Assembly (NCBI GenBank): GCA_004154925.1
Contig: QJNS01000031.1
Location: 186,001-250,000 of the forward strand
DNA: 64,000 nt
Origin: Monosporascus cannonballus
Lineage: Eukaryota > Ascomycota > Sordariomycetes > Xylariales
Reading direction: 5' to 3'
Below the pieces are notes generated by a model. That model was not told where the DNA came from and searched no databases. It saw only the letters and a list, made by a program, of their open reading frames with translations. This document shows positions 1 through 13,194 of the stretch, one piece after another; the stretch's first letter is position 1; every line of letters starts with the position of its first letter. Both the position numbers and the translations under genes were made by a program.

Positions 1-3000
1 AAATTATATGGCTAATTTTAACTAATTTTTTTCCAAGACTAATTACTTATTTAAAATATTTATTTTACCATTTTTAATCTTTTTTATAGATAATAACGAA
101 ATCGAAGTTTGCCAATTTCTTTACGTATTTTAATTATTATTTTATAAGTTTTTTGGTTATGGTAAATCGGGTAAGATTTTAATAATTTGTATAAACCTTA
201 ATCTGGTATAAATTTCCCTTTAAGAAATACTTAAACTTTCGAAATGCCATAATAATAGTCATAAATTCTTTATTTAAAATATCGTAATTAAGTTTAGCTT
301 CTTTTAATTTGTACGAAAAAAATATAATAAGGTATAATTTGCCTTAATTATTTCGTTATCCGATTATTACGTTTAATACGTAATCCGAAATATCGGTTTT
401 TAACTTAACGGAGCGGTTTAAATCGTATATAATTACTATTGGCTTACTGGTAATCGTATTTTTAATATCCTAAAATACTTTTTTTATATTTGGCGTTTAT
501 TTAAATTCTTTTCTTTTCGTAAAATTTATTAAAGGTATAATTATTTTGCTAAAGTTTCGAATAAATTTCTTATAATAATTAACAAATCCAAAAAATATGT
601 ATACCTTTGTAATTATTATTAGCATTTATTATTTTATAACTGTAATAATTTTTAAGGGATTTATTTTAATATGTTTTAAAATAATAATAAATTCCAGATA
701 TTTTATATCCTATATATGGAATTAATTCTTTTTACATTAATAAATAACTTTACGTTTTATAAAATTCATAAAACCTTATAAATATTTTTTATATATGTTT
801 TTTTTATTTTCAAAAAAATAAAAATATCGTTAAAATAACAAATAACAAAGAGATTAAGGTATTTTTATAATACGTAATTAATTATTCGCTAGAAGGTTAT
901 TAGTACGTTCGTAAGTCCTATTAATTTAATCAAATATTTAAATAATTCGTATTTCGTCTTAAAAGCTATTTTTTATTTATATTCTTTCTTAATTTTAATA
1001 AGGTTATATTCATTATTAAAATCGAATATTATAAAATATTTAGCTTTATAAAGTTAATTTTTTATTTCTATAATTAAAAGTAATAATATTTAATTTTTAA
1101 TAATAATATTATTTAATTGTCGATAATTAACCATAAATTATAATTTCCTATTTTTTAAATACAAAAAATATTGGATATCCTTTTAGTAATTTCGAAAATC
1201 GAATTCATTTTTATAACCAATTTTCCAGATATTTTTTAAAAATACATAATTTGTTTTTATTAAGGTTGTAAACAAGGTAAAACTTTGTCGAAATTCCTTT
1301 TTTAAAAATTATTTCATAATTTTATTCGTTATGTTTTAATAATTTCCTATCGAGTTTTTTCTTAAAATGCTACTTATATTTATGGTATTATAATAATATA
1401 TTAATTAAATTTTCGAATTCCCTAAGCTGTTATTCTTATTATTTCAAATTATTACTTAGTTATTTTAAGTTTATTTTAATAATAATAATAATACGTCGTA
1501 TTTTTCTTTAATCTCCGTTTTCTTTTTTATATTTTATTCTTTTAAGTAATAAGATATTTGTTATATCCTTATATTTGCATTTATTGTTATTATCGATTAA
1601 ATATTAAGATCTTAATTTTTTTTTGTTTATTAACAAAAAATAAAACAAATTTTATTTAACCAGTTTTTTCATTAATTAAAATTCTGTATTAACGTATTCA
1701 TAATAATCCTAAAAGTATATCGTAATTCCCGAATAAAACGATATTAAAATTAACCGTTTAATATTATTTTTAAATAAAAATTTCGAAATAATTAATTTTA
1801 CGTATAATTTTTTTGTTATCGTAAGCAAATTTCTAACCTTCGGTATTCGTCGTTATATAAAGTTCCAACTTATATTTCTATAACAATTTAATCTTATTAA
1901 CCATATCCGGTATAATATAATTTCCGCCCAAAGCTCCGTTATCCATTATTGCGATATATCAATATATTCCGATTTTTATATCCAAAATAATAAGATTATT
2001 AACGTTTTCTATTATCGCGTTTAAAACCTTTTTTAAAAATTCCTTTTAATTTCTCTAGGTTTCGTTATCCTGCAACTTTTTTACAAATAACCTTTTCCTT
2101 TTAATTCTTATTCGAATTTATCGAACCTTACTTATATTTTTTCGTTTAACGCGTTAAGCTACTATATTTATTGTTATTGCCGGCATATTATTTTTTCGAA
2201 CCGTATTAATTATTCTTAATATTTTTGCAATTTGTTTCGTATTAAATAAATTATTTTCTTATATATACGATTATATCCCATTATGCGTCGTTTTAATTAT
2301 TATTCCAAAAATCTTTTATAAACTAACGTATTTTTATTTAATAACTTTTTTTTCGTCAGGATCAATAAAAAATACTAATTAAAAATAAAAATCCGTAATA
2401 ACTTTCTAATAATGCTTTTTTACCGTACGTTAAATTAATTTTTTTTATTTAATAATTGCATTATCCATAATAACAAAAAGGGTTTTCCTACGGATATTAT
2501 TTTCTTTTAAGCCAATTCTTTATTTCGACCAATTATTGGATATTTTTTAGGGCTATAATTCGAAATTATTAATATTATTACTTATTATTTTTATTATATC
2601 CGGTACGATTTGGAAAATCGAATTTTTCGTAATATATATAAGTAATTCGTATATAAATATATTATTTTTGTTTTTCGTAATTAGGGTATTTTTATTATCA
2701 ACAATATATGGCGTATATTCTGCCGTATTAATCAAATATTCCGGAATAAAGTTTTTCTGTATAATCTCGATATTCGTATAATTATCCTTATAGTATTTTT
2801 TCTTATATTTGCGGTATTTATTAAGCTAGCTTTTTGGTTTTTCGTATTTTTCGTCGAATTTCTTATCGTAATAATCCCTATTAAACCTTTTGCCTAAAGC
2901 TTAATACGTACTTGGTTTAAATTATGTTAATAACTTTACTATCGTTTCCTTAATTATTTCTGGATTATTCCTCCGGTATAAGGGTTTAATTATCTTACCG

Positions 3001-3921
3001 TAACTTCTTAGATTTTTTATACTTATAAGCTTTATATCCCATTTTGCCATAATTAAAACACTTAATCTGGTTCCAATTTTATCTATAGGTAACGCCAAAT
3101 TCCATAGGTCCTAACGCTATTCCATAAGAAATAAAAGGTACGTTTCGTTTTTTCCTCTGGTTAAACTTATTATATTCCGAATATAAAGCATATTACCCTT
3201 TTTTTTTTCGTTTTTCAAATTATTAATTATTAATCTTAATTATTTTTACGATATACCGGTCCCAAATAACTAATCGTTCGATCTGGATAATTTTATTTTT
3301 TATATTATTTTTTAGCCCTTTATAAAATATGTTAATAAAGGTGTCGGTTTCGTTATTTCCTTATCCGGCCTTAGCCGTAAAACTTTTGAAAATTACGGCA
3401 TACTTAAACGCAAATTTCTTTTGTCGGAATTGCAAAAATTATTAAGCCATTAATTATTTTTTATCCGAATTGCCGAAATTATCGCATATTTTGCTTTCGA
3501 AATTAATCTAAATTAACAAAATTTCATTAGTAAAATCCTCTTTATTTATTTCTTTTATTTCTAAGAAATTTCTTATAATAAACTTAAACTAATTAACCGT
3601 ATTTCTTATTAGACATATTTCCATTATTATAACCATATCCGCTAGGTTATTAAGGTTTAAAAAATAAAAATAAATTTGTACCTAAATTAAAAAAGTTTGA
3701 AAATTACTTTTTCTATCGTAAGGTTCCAGCTTTTTAAGCTTTATAAGGGCGAAAAAAAGTTAAGCAAATAACGTAACTCTAAGTTATCGAACTTTTTTTT
3801 CCAATTCCCGAATTCGAATCTAAAATTATTAAATAAGGGTTTCTTAAATGCTAATCGATATTTTAATAATATTAAATATTATTCCAAATTTAACGGTATT
3901 ATTAAACAAAACTTTGTAACG
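1..3921 (-). mobile_element. Interior of a RIP-decayed LTR retrotransposon (element F), partial
   Basis: AT-rich DNA with no intact reading frame lies just inside the LTR at 3,922-4,249. A gag-type CCHC knuckle is still readable on the minus strand (3,019-3,060), so the element runs leftward: gag lies near 3 kb, pol would lie to the left, and the 3' LTR is outside the window. CpG is common and CpA/TpG scarce, as RIP leaves it. The longest open stretch is a 60-codon minus-strand frame at 2,553-2,735 that I cannot assign. I could not place reverse transcriptase or integrase motifs, so the superfamily is undecided. Confidence 0.7.
3019..3060 (-). pseudogene. Mutated Gag CCHC zinc-knuckle relic
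   Basis: The minus strand reads CFNYGKMGYKAYKY over 14 codons. This has exactly the spacing of the retroelement nucleocapsid knuckle CX2CX4HX4C. The first Cys codon is intact, while the second and third Cys and the His are all Tyr codons (TAT). Each change is one G-to-A or C-to-T step from TGT or CAT, the RIP mutation type. In live elements the knuckle binds Zn and packages the element RNA; this copy cannot bind Zn. It is the best evidence for the element's class and strand. Confidence 0.75.
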
Positions 3922-4249
3922 TATAACGGCTAAACGGTTTAACCAATTATTAAACCTTAAATCGACGGGTTTATATTAGCAGAAATATTATGAAAATCTA
4001 ACAAATAAATATAATAACGTATTACGTCTCGTAATACCACAAGTACTTTAAATAACAATATTATATTAATAAATATTATAAACTAAAGCTATCTAAATTA
4101 AGGAAATAAATAAACGTATATATCCTTATTCCTTTAGCTGGATTACTACCAATAAGTTAGTGATCCATCACGTGACCTGATCCACATTGTTTTCTTGGCC
4201 TTCTCCGTTGCGACCGTTTCTGGAGGCCGTGGCTTGTCAGGTCGTAACA
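3922..4249 (-). repeat. LTR of element F, RIP-mutated on its inner side
   Basis: Reverse-complemented, this matches 55,429-55,779 along its length: it starts TGTTACGACCTGACA, shares the GGTCGCAACGG-like and GGTCACGTGA stretches, and shares the end (AACCGTTTAGCCG against AACCGCCTAGCCG). It lacks about 20 bases of the tandem palindromic segment found in that copy. The right (outer) 90 bases are nearly unmutated while the left part is heavily C-to-T/G-to-A changed. A gag relic lies to the left, so this should be the 5' LTR of a minus-strand element. The right flank is TTAAT; the other flank is outside the window. Confidence 0.8.
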
Positions 4250-5099
4250 TTAATTTAATAACTATTTATATATTTATCTTATTCTTTTACATAATATATC
4301 TTCGAAAAAGACGGTGTCTGGTAACATAGTTTTTTTTTGAGTTTTCCATTTTATAAATTTAAAAATATTAATTTTTAAAATACTTACTTTTACGTTTAAA
4401 ACCTTATATGAAATATATACTATCGGAATATAATATAAATAATTTTGCAACACAGCTTTCTAACATTGTTTTAATTTAAAAAATATATAAAATAATTTAA
4501 CATGTTTTAATAATGTAGCAATCTTTATTTATTTACTTTTATCGTTTAACTTTATAAATATTTCTTCATTTTCTTTTCATTAAATCTTATTATTGTTTTG
4601 ATATGTGCATGTTATCGTTTAAATATGCTATAAACACTTTAGTAAATATATATAACTATAAGCACTAGGATAATTACAACAATTGTAATTATTCCGCCAA
4701 TTTTTTGCTTTTAGCGTAACGATATAGTGTACTCGTAATAGTAAATGAATTAAGTAATCCTTATTATAATAAAGTGAAAATTATAATAAACTATAAATAT
4801 TCGTTAAAAGCTTTCCTTAAATATATAATATATTTTGGAAATTTGCCAAATTCGAAGGATGAATATTCACAATTATGGATATTTATCCGAAAATAGCAGT
4901 TTTCGTTTAGTACCTTGCATTTTTATATATTAAAATGATCACACAAGCTGAATCTTATAAATATTTTAAAAATCCTTTATTTTGTATAATTTTTATAAGC
5001 TTCAACTTTAAAGTTTTAATAATTAAGTTAATTTTCGAACTGAAGAATATTTCTCTAAATTTAGATAATCGTAATAATAATAAATTCTAGCTAGTAGAA

Positions 5100-6560
5100 A
5101 ATGGAACTGAAATTTCTTTTTTCCTTTTTTGTGTTTTATTTATTTCGTATTTAACCGTTTTTGCTTTTTTCTGAAATTAAGAAATTCTTTTTAAAGTTTC
5201 ATATAAAGAGAAAACAATATTTCTTTTTAAGAGCTTTTTCGAAACGGTATTTATTTCCATTTATAGTTTGTCTTTATTGTATTTGAATTCGGTTATTAAA
5301 AATTTTATTATTATTTTGTTTATTAATCGCTTCTTTTGGAAATATTTATTAAAGTTACGTCTGTCGGCAATAGTAATGTTGTTAATATATTTTATAAAGG
5401 ATTTAATTTAGCATTTTAAATATAATTAGTTTTTACCTCAAGATCTTAAGCCGTTATAATAAAAATTAACATAATACGTTCTTTAATAGGTTAAGACCAT
5501 TCATTAAACAATTAAATGTGGTCATATATTTTAATATTGATTTAACGTAATAAAAAGAATTAAACTACTTAGCTGTATAACGTTTTTTATTTAAGTTTCC
5601 CAACAATCTCTGCTTTTGTTAAATATCAAATAATTATTAAAAGTATAATTCACTATGTTTAAAAAGTCGTAAAAGTAATTTTGCAAATAGCTTTTTATAA
5701 TAAGTTCGAATTCAAAAAGGAATTTTCAGCAGAGAATTACTAAATAGCTACTATTCTTTAATAATTTCCAGTTAAGAAACTTTTATAAAATTTAAAGTAA
5801 AATCTGGCCTAGACTAATAGTTTTTTTTTAAAGCGATAAACCTGTTATAGTGCTTTAAAAAAGTTAATATATCGCTTTTATTATCCGGCATTCCATGATA
5901 AATAGGAGATGAAACAATGTTTTCACATAATTAATTCGTATCGAATAAAAATAACTCTAAGGTTTTCTATTATAGAAGGTATTTGGCGTTTTTTTCTTCT
6001 TTAATGTCCGACATTTATTATACAGATATACAGTTTTTCGTCGAACAATAATTCCTTTGTTTTGTACTTTTTGTCTAGCTTTATATTTTCCTTTGTTTTC
6101 CTGGAGTTCTTTAGCGTTAGATTTATATATTTTAATGATATTTTTAGCAGAAATGAGCTATTATTAAAAAGTAAATCGATCTTCTTAAATCGAACAGTTG
6201 TCGGTGTTATATTGTCGTGTAATTTTAGTATTTTTTTTTATAAAATAGCAATTGTTTAATTTAACTAATCATTTTTAATGAACTAAGAATATAAATTAAG
6301 TATATTATGTATTTTTTAAGTTTCTTTTTCTATTATTCTCAATATCGATTTTAAAAACGTTCATACTTTAATTTAAAAGTAGATTCTTTTTAGAAGATTA
6401 ATTTAAAAAATGTTATACCGTATTACATGTATTACATATATATTTCAAACTATAAGTTATAACGCAAACAAGGTTTTAATTCAAGATACTAACAAAGATA
6501 AAAATAATTTAACAATTTATTAGTTGAAAGAATTTTTACACTTTTTTTATTAAAAATATT
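5100..6560. repeat. Dispersed repeat R, copy 1
   Basis: This aligns by eye, same orientation, with 49,150-50,640. Shared landmarks include TTTTTCGAAACGGTAT (5,236 region against 49,345 region), the ATTTTATTATTATTT stretch after it, and AGTTGTCGGTGTTATATTGTCG against AGTTGTCGATGCTATATTATCG near 6,198 and 50,286. Its right part also resembles the third copy near 44,100. The minus strand reads more protein-like than the plus, with Lys/Arg-rich runs, but has stops in every frame and no domain I recognise. A decayed transposon is likely; the class is unknown. Confidence 0.55.
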
Positions 6561-6699
6561 ATATTTAATTAAACATTTAAGTTAACAATTAACAAACGAA
6601 ATTGAAAAATGTGATTATTTACATAAAGATCTCGTAATTCTATTCATTCTTTTTATATCGTTTAATCTTTATAAATTAAAAAAGACAATTTTCATTAAT

Positions 6700-6838
6700 C
6701 TTTAAAGGTGTCTGGATATCTTTGTAATTTAAGAAGGATACCAGTAAATCCGAGATTTACTCGACCAGAGTGGAGTGAAATAACAAGTTAGTTCACTTGA
6801 CCTTCTTCGGGTTCAGTAAAGTCCCTTTTGACGTAACA
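6700..6838 (-). repeat. Possible LTR outer edge in AT-rich DNA
   Basis: About 140 bases of near-normal GC stand in AT-rich DNA. Read on the minus strand the patch begins TGTTACGTCAAAAGGGAC at 6,838, a typical LTR start, and it resembles the start of the LTR at 9,916 (TGTTACGGCACAAAGGAAC). In this window every other such GC patch is the outer edge of an LTR. No partner LTR or target duplication was found, so it may be solo or truncated. Confidence 0.3.
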
Positions 6839-9713
6839 AAAAGGTTTAGAAAAAACTAGAAACTATAACGTTAAGTAGTAAAGCTAGATAAGGTCATAAG
6901 AAAGGTCTTATTTTAGAGAATAATACGAAATATACATATAATATAGAGAAATAGAAATAATAAAAATAAAGTAATAATAATATATAAGAGTGTTAAATAG
7001 CTTTAAACAATAGCGCTAAGAGTTAAAACTTCGTAATATATAAAAAAAAGTAAATACAAATTACGATTTGAAATCTAAATTGAAATTTCTTTTCAAAGCT
7101 AATGTATAATACTTTTCAAGCTTACAAAATTAAATGCTTTCAAGAGTAATTTCCATTTTTAGCTATTGTTCAAGCGTATCTTTATAATATTTAATAGCTT
7201 TCTTTCGAATAATTCATATGAGAAACTTTTAAATATTAAGAGTAAATTTAAAAATAAACCAGTTTTGAGCATTTCTTTAAAGGTATCGGAAAACTTCAAA
7301 TTCTAATTTATCGATTAAGTTAAATTTATAATACATATATAAGAAACAGATTTTGTTCTTATTTTACGAGATTCAAAATAGTAAAAGGATATATACGAAG
7401 TCGAAAAAGATTAGTTAAGAACTTTAACAAATGATAAAAAAGTAGTTGATTTTATATAATGAGAAATATTATAAAAACGTACTTGAAAAGCTAAAACAAA
7501 AACAATTAAATATATTTCTTTAAAAAAACAACTATTACAATATTTATTTTTTTAATTTAAACATTTATATAAAACAAAATCTACAAATCGGCCTTAAGAA
7601 AAAAAGTAAAATATAATGTCATATAAAACACACATATATATTTCGTTTTCTAATTTATATATGTTAAAAGAAACTTATAAAGCTCCTTTATAAAGAAAAA
7701 GAAGAAAATGTGAAATAATTTAAAACGCGTAAAAACTTAGTTAGTAATTAGTAATTTAAAAATAAAGTATAAGACAAGAAAATAAATTATTATAAGACAA
7801 AGGTTTAATTAAAAAACGTTGTGTTTAAAAAAAGAAATAAACTTCTAAATAGATAAACTTAAAATGCTTGCTATGTTATTTAAATTTTTTTTTGCCGTAG
7901 AAGAAAACCTTTTTATTATCGTAACAACAAAGAGGGTAAAATAAGGCAAAGTACTTAATCTATAATCGAATATAGTTAATTATAAGTTTGAATCTTTTAT
8001 ATATATTAAGAAGTGCTTATTGCTATATAATTAACGTTAAAACATTGTTAATTACTAAATAATCTAATACCCTTTAATTCTCATATTCGAAACTTGAAAT
8101 ACGAGTAGATTGTGTTTCCTACTTAGTTAATCCCAGTTCGTATTTTAATATATACGAAAAATATACATTAATAAAGCCAAAATCACTTTAATCAAATTCC
8201 GTATATAACGTATTATAAATATCAAGCTTTGAAATAACATATCTTTATATCTATAACTCAAATATATTAATAAAATTTAAAAAGATACTTCGTCAAGCTT
8301 ACCATTCAAAATATTGAGTTTTAAGCATTATTTAAATATAGATTATTTAAATATATTGAAGATATCGTAGCCTTGTTTTCTATACGGTTAACTTTTTATC
8401 GCATATAAAGTTCTTTTATAATTTTTAATAATTATATATGACTAATTACGTGTTATGTTAATAACTAAAATAATATCATATAAATATATTTAAGTATAAA
8501 ATGATAATTTATTATTGTATTACGCATTTTCGTTTACTGAAATAAGAAATAATATTAAGGGCTAAAGAGCTTAATAAAAGATATGTATAACAATGATTAG
8601 ATGTTTTTCTATATATATAAAGCTAATTGCTTTTGCGTATATTTTAGCTTACCTTTACTTCTTTTAAGAAATTTATTACAATCTTTTTTTTAATTTTGAG
8701 TATGTAAACTTTATATATTAAAAACAGTAAACCATTCGTCGATATATAAATATATTATCGTTATACATATTTTTCTATTCGTATAAATAATACTGATTTT
8801 AAATATTAAGCACTAACGTTGTTAAATTCTGCTGATTTTTTACAGGTCTTAAGTTAATTTTTTACAAAATCGATAATTTTGCTATGCATATAAAAGGTTT
8901 TTTGAACATCTCAATTCTAAAGCCGTTACGAATTATATAACCGTTATGTTAAAAGCACTTAGTAAAAACACGCACACGTAACATTTAAATAATATACGAA
9001 TAAATTTTGATAACCGTGGTCTATTTTTCTCAACGCTTGAATATCTATTAATTAATAATCTTAAATTATATATTAGTTTTATGGTTTAACGTCGAAACGC
9101 ACAACAACTAAATTGTAACATGTAATATAATTTTTTAGCTGTTTAAAAACGTCGTTTTATCTGTTTTTCACTTTTTTAATCTTTCATGTAACTAGTGTTT
9201 TATTTAAAGACTTTATAAACAATATTAAAGTTGATAAATTAAATATAAACACTGATTTAAAAACATTTGTTCAAGAAAACACCATGTTTAAAACATAATA
9301 AAAAGAATATTTTTATTAAAAAATTTAACTTAAAAAACCGTAGTTTATATATTAACGTTACTAAGATTTTAAAAGTTTTATTATTAAGCAACTGTTGTAA
9401 CGAAATTGAAAAAACGTATATTTAAATATTAAAACAGACTAGCGAATTTTTATTGTAAAACTTTAAATTTAAAATATGGTAAAAATACCGCGTTTATATA
9501 AAGTAAATAATCTTCGACGTACTTTTATATAATTGTTCGAAACTTATTACATTAACATTTTCACATATTGTTGCCTTAATATAAAATCTTAAAGCAAACT
9601 CTACGAATAAACGATTAGCTCGTAACAGAAAAATATAAAAGCTAAATTTTAAAAAAAGCGTTATATCATTAACTAAGGGATATTATTGGCTAAGAGTTTT
9701 GGTGAAAAGTCAA

Positions 9714-9916
9714 TGTAACGTTAATCTTTTAAGTTTTTGTAGCTGTGTAGCTAGCTGCTCTCGCGCACCTTCTTCGCTCTTCGCAAGATTTCTGTCACAA
9801 TCCCAAGTGGCACCTAGTGGGTATATAGGGCAGAACAAGCCGGTCAGTGTTCGAGCTGACAACGTTCCACGTTTGGTGGTGTAATGGCCAGACTCTTGTT
9901 CCTTTGTGCCGTAACA
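9714..9916 (-). repeat. Probable solo LTR at the edge of island 1
   Basis: On the minus strand this begins TGTTACGGCACAAAGG and ends AACGTTACA, so it has TGT...ACA termini. It is 203 bases long, in the size range of the other LTRs here, and contains a TATA-like CTATATACCC. It is essentially free of RIP changes, and the AT-rich block stops exactly at its left end. The flanks GTCAA and ATTTC are not a target duplication. Read as protein, its minus strand is open for 75 codons, but this looks incidental. Confidence 0.4.
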
Positions 9917-12195
9917 ATTTCTTAATAAGCCTGTCATGGCCCATACCCTTAGCTTCTGCGTATGCAGCCTTTTACATATACTAAACGGACGTTTTCCCCT
10001 ATAACTTAAGTTCGGGGCCTTGATGGTCGGTTCTGGGGATCTGGGATTTGATTGTTTGATATATAGCGCTATAAAGTGGTACGTGAATGACTTTGAAGAT
10101 ATTGGAGACTGAGCCAGGGAGGTCTGAGCAAGCTGAGGTAACTGACGCCTAACCCCCCTGCCTCACCTCCTCCTCCACATCGCCCGCTGTCAATCTTAGT
10201 TATTGTGCTTGATGTGTTGGTTGTGTTTGTCGCACTGACGAAACGTCCGTGCCACCTCCTAATCCTGATTCATCTCTTCCAGCCGAATAGTATATGGGAA
10301 GGCGGTTGTCGTTGTGGATTCATTTGGTTCGTTTGCAGGTAGGCAACCTTGGCGTCAGGGTACGCCCAATCACAGTGCTGATTGAACACTAAGCCTCGCA
10401 ACTTGCAGATAACAACAGCATTAAAAAAGGGTTAGCCGAATGCTGGCCATTACGGTCGTAACTGATCGACGGGCGCGACCGGTCTTCCGCCCTGTTTGCG
10501 CCGGTTGGAGCTGGCAAAATTCCGAGGGTGGCTACGACCCCCGAGCCGCTCTCCTGCAACGCCTGCTGCACAACAAGGGCCAAAGCGGATGTCTGTTGGT
10601 ACGTCCAACCAATCACACTTTTGATGCGGCGTAGTCCCAGTAAATCCCTACCAATAATCGCACGAACGTGACCTGCGGAGGCACCAACAGATCTGAAGCC
10701 CCCATGGTCGATGACTCCTGCGGGAGCCACATCACGGCCCTCCTGTGGACAACCCTAATCTTCCTCGGTGGTCTCATCAACGGCATTGCCAACTGCAGCA
10801 ACGACCTTGTTGATTTCAGGAAGCCACGGATATATACGATGAGGACAAGCACCTTTGATCTCCTGGTGTTCGCTGTTACCTTAGGGCAACCTCGCTGCTA
10901 CTGACACAACAATGGCAATCATGGGACCGTATTGCGGTATCAATGATATGCTTCTGCTTTAGTATTCTGGGAACCGTAGCAAGGTCCCCGTGCCGCTTGG
11001 TGGTTCCCGTCACTAAATGTGCTGCATACCGGTGGGGCCATTCGATGTCGCAGTTATTCCGAGATCAAAATAATTGGCACACTTGGTTATGACCCACTAA
11101 CCAAAGCTTGCCCCAATATGGGGAGATCGAGTGGTAACAGGGTTTATGTCCCCCATAGGCCCTTTCTTCCGTATCTGGGTGTCCACACTGCTTCTTCACC
11201 AATTGTTGCTCCATCTTTGACTTCTTGCAAAACTCTGACGCTGGGCACCTCGTAAGCTAAAGAGTCAATTCCCTCCACCGAGTTAACACGAGATATGCTA
11301 GATGGTCTCATGCCCTCGTTATAACGCATGGAATGGACAGGGATTGTCGTGACACATTTTCCCTGTTGACACGAGCTCTCTGTTGGGAAATCTATGCCAA
11401 GATCCCAAATAGGAAGGCGAATCAATAAGCGGCATGCGGCCCGTACGCATAGATCTCTGACAAACGTCCAGCTGAACCAAAAGCGAAGACTTTACTAGTG
11501 CTGATTGGAATGAACCTAAATCGCTTTTGACTCTGTCTGTAACTCCTTGCCTATAACATCAATCTAACTGCCCGCTGACGATCTGGCTCACCGCCGACCT
11601 GATGGACGATTTGACCTAAAAAACCTGGAAGCCCTGAAGCCCCACCCACCTAACTTGTGGGCGTGGGGAGGTGGGGGAATTTCGTCACGCTACCCAAGCT
11701 TTTAAGGGGTTTCACGGTTAACTCGGTCGGTGACTAGCTAAGCGAGGGCTGCTAACCAAGCCCACGGCCAACAACATCGACTATGAATTCAGGTCAACCA
11801 GGGGTTCCAGCACTTCCTGGGGGCGGGTGGAGGCGCAACTGTCGGCGTGCCAGCTGTCGACCTATCAGACTTCGATTCTAGACTTTGAGACGAGGGCATA
11901 TTGCGGTATGATATCAACTCTGACTTGAAATGTAGCAACCGGGTCACAGCCTAAAGATATACCGTGCATGTCCCATTTTCACATTAAACTTCTTTTAGAG
12001 GAAGCGCAGTTTTAAGCAGAGGTCTTCAACAAGTCTATTAGATTACCACTTCACCATTTAGTGCAGCTTTTCAAACTAATCAAGACCAAGACTGTAAGAT
12101 CCATCGCGATATTCAATAATCATGCCTTTGGCGGGTGAAAGCTTCCGTCTGATCCATTCTCCCTCACAGTGCCCCGAATCGAAGTAGCTTCAGGT
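9917..12195. other. GC-normal island 1, left part: no supported gene
   Basis: Base composition is normal and several frames are open for 60-110 codons on both strands, but none shows a domain I recognise. On the minus strand, 10,389-10,850 reads through about 150 codons with one TAG near 10,763, and 11,144-11,425 reads 93 codons with a Cys-rich start. Each overlaps comparable open frames on the other strand, so neither is convincing. They could be exons of unrecognised genes, old relics or chance. Confidence 0.5.
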
Positions 12196-13194
12196 TTAGT
12201 AATTGGTAGTAGGTAACTCGTGCCGCGGGGGGGCATGATAATTCGTGATAGGTAACTCGTGCCGCGTGTCGACCTGATAGCCATATAGCTGCGCAGTATC
12301 CTTGTCTGCGACTACGGTCTGTGGCACGCTGGTTATGGGTGATTCCCCCGAAGGTGTTCCCCCCACACGTGCTTGCCTCTTGCCCAGTCTCCACGAAACG
12401 TATGCAACAGCTGCGATAACCAAAATGCCGGCACCAACGCCAACCCCGATTCCGACCTTCGTCCCAGCGTTGAGTCCCGATAGTGACTCTGCCAGAGGAC
12501 TCGAGGAACTCGTGGACTCTGGGGTGACGTTGGAAGCATCAGAGGGCTCCGAGGTGGTGTTGGGGGCCGTACTGCTGGACGGAGTACCTGTTGTGGTCCA
12601 TGACTGCAAACTCGTCGTGGATGGACTCGTCGTGGATGAACTCGTCTTGGATGATACAGAAGTAACAACAACATAAAGCCCTCGCTCTACATTCCACGTG
12701 GCAGTAGGAATGGCATCAAGCGGCAATACTGTGAAACGTCCAGCACCGCCGTTACAGCAGCCCTCTGCGCCGTTACAGCAATAAGTCTCACTCCGAGTGA
12801 CGTTGGCGCACGAAACCAGGTCATGCCCGCCAGCATCGTGCCCTTATATGCCATAACAAGCAGTCAGCTTCGGGCCTTCCTCACAGATTTCATGGCGTCA
12901 AAGAACCGCAAAACTCTACTCACTCATACAATAAGAACCACAGCCATCCCATGTAGGATCAGTGCAGGAACCGCGAACGAGTTCCTGGTTCGCACCCCTA
13001 CACAGCTTATTCGAAAGGCATACGCTACCCAGTCCTCCTCCTCCACAGCACGGGCCAGAATCTGCGTCCGGGTCACACGGGAAGTCGTTGACGGCCTCCT
13101 TCCCATTCGGATAATAACATCGGCTGAGAGCGAAAGAGGTTTGTGACAATAGGAAAGTAGAATACTGGAAAAGTAAAACCAGTCGGCTTATCAT
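12196..13194 (-). CDS. Cysteine-rich single-pass plasma-membrane protein with Ser/Thr-rich stalk
   Basis: Two exons: 13,194-12,924 and 12,842-12,196. The 81-base intron has GTGAGT at its 5' end, a CTGAC branch sequence about 20 bases before the end, and an AAG acceptor; splicing gives 305 residues. Seen: signal peptide about 1-22 (MISRLVLLFQYSTFLL...); extracellular domain with CYYPNG near 26, PCCGGGGLGSVC, a CTDPTW motif and CCNGAEGCCNGGAGRF near 110-125; Ser/Thr-rich stalk about 150-210; one membrane segment about 220-241 (GIGVGVGAGILVIAAVAYVSW); basic stop-transfer RLGKRQAR; tail ending in two RHELP-TNY repeats. This layout is common in uncharacterised fungal surface proteins and resembles wall-stress sensors, but a sensor role is inference. 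The earlier ATG at 13,311 would hide the signal peptide, so 13,194 is preferred. It is divergent from the glycosyltransferase gene 819 bases away. Introns and lack of RIP suggest it is functional. Confidence 0.8.

Larger units (their letters stand above)
4250..9713. other. Older AT-rich block, no gene; one dispersed-repeat copy
   Basis: No supported gene. Unlike the neighbouring retroelements, this DNA is poor in CpG but keeps CpA and TpG: 7,081-7,200 holds 1 CG, 6 CA and 4 TG by hand count. The open frame of 65 codons at 6,062-6,259 is short and composition-driven. A copy of the dispersed repeat lies at about 5,100-6,560, and a patch of higher GC at 6,700-6,838 resembles an LTR edge. I see nothing identifiable in the rest. 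Confidence 0.6.

Noticed and set aside
9840..9915. tRNA-like sequence (GGTGGTGTAATGGCCAGACTC)
   Set aside because: It resembles a D-arm region of a tRNA, but I see no matching acceptor, anticodon or T arms; it lies inside the LTR-like sequence.
10389..10852. Possible protein gene on the minus strand of island 1
   Set aside because: About 150 codons open with one TAG, but plus-strand and other minus frames are equally open over the same bases and no family is recognisable.
12302..12676. 124-codon plus-strand ORF
   Set aside because: It is antisense to the Ser/Thr-rich stalk and membrane segment of the gene at 12,196-13,194; the minus frame has signal peptide, cysteine motifs and splice sites.
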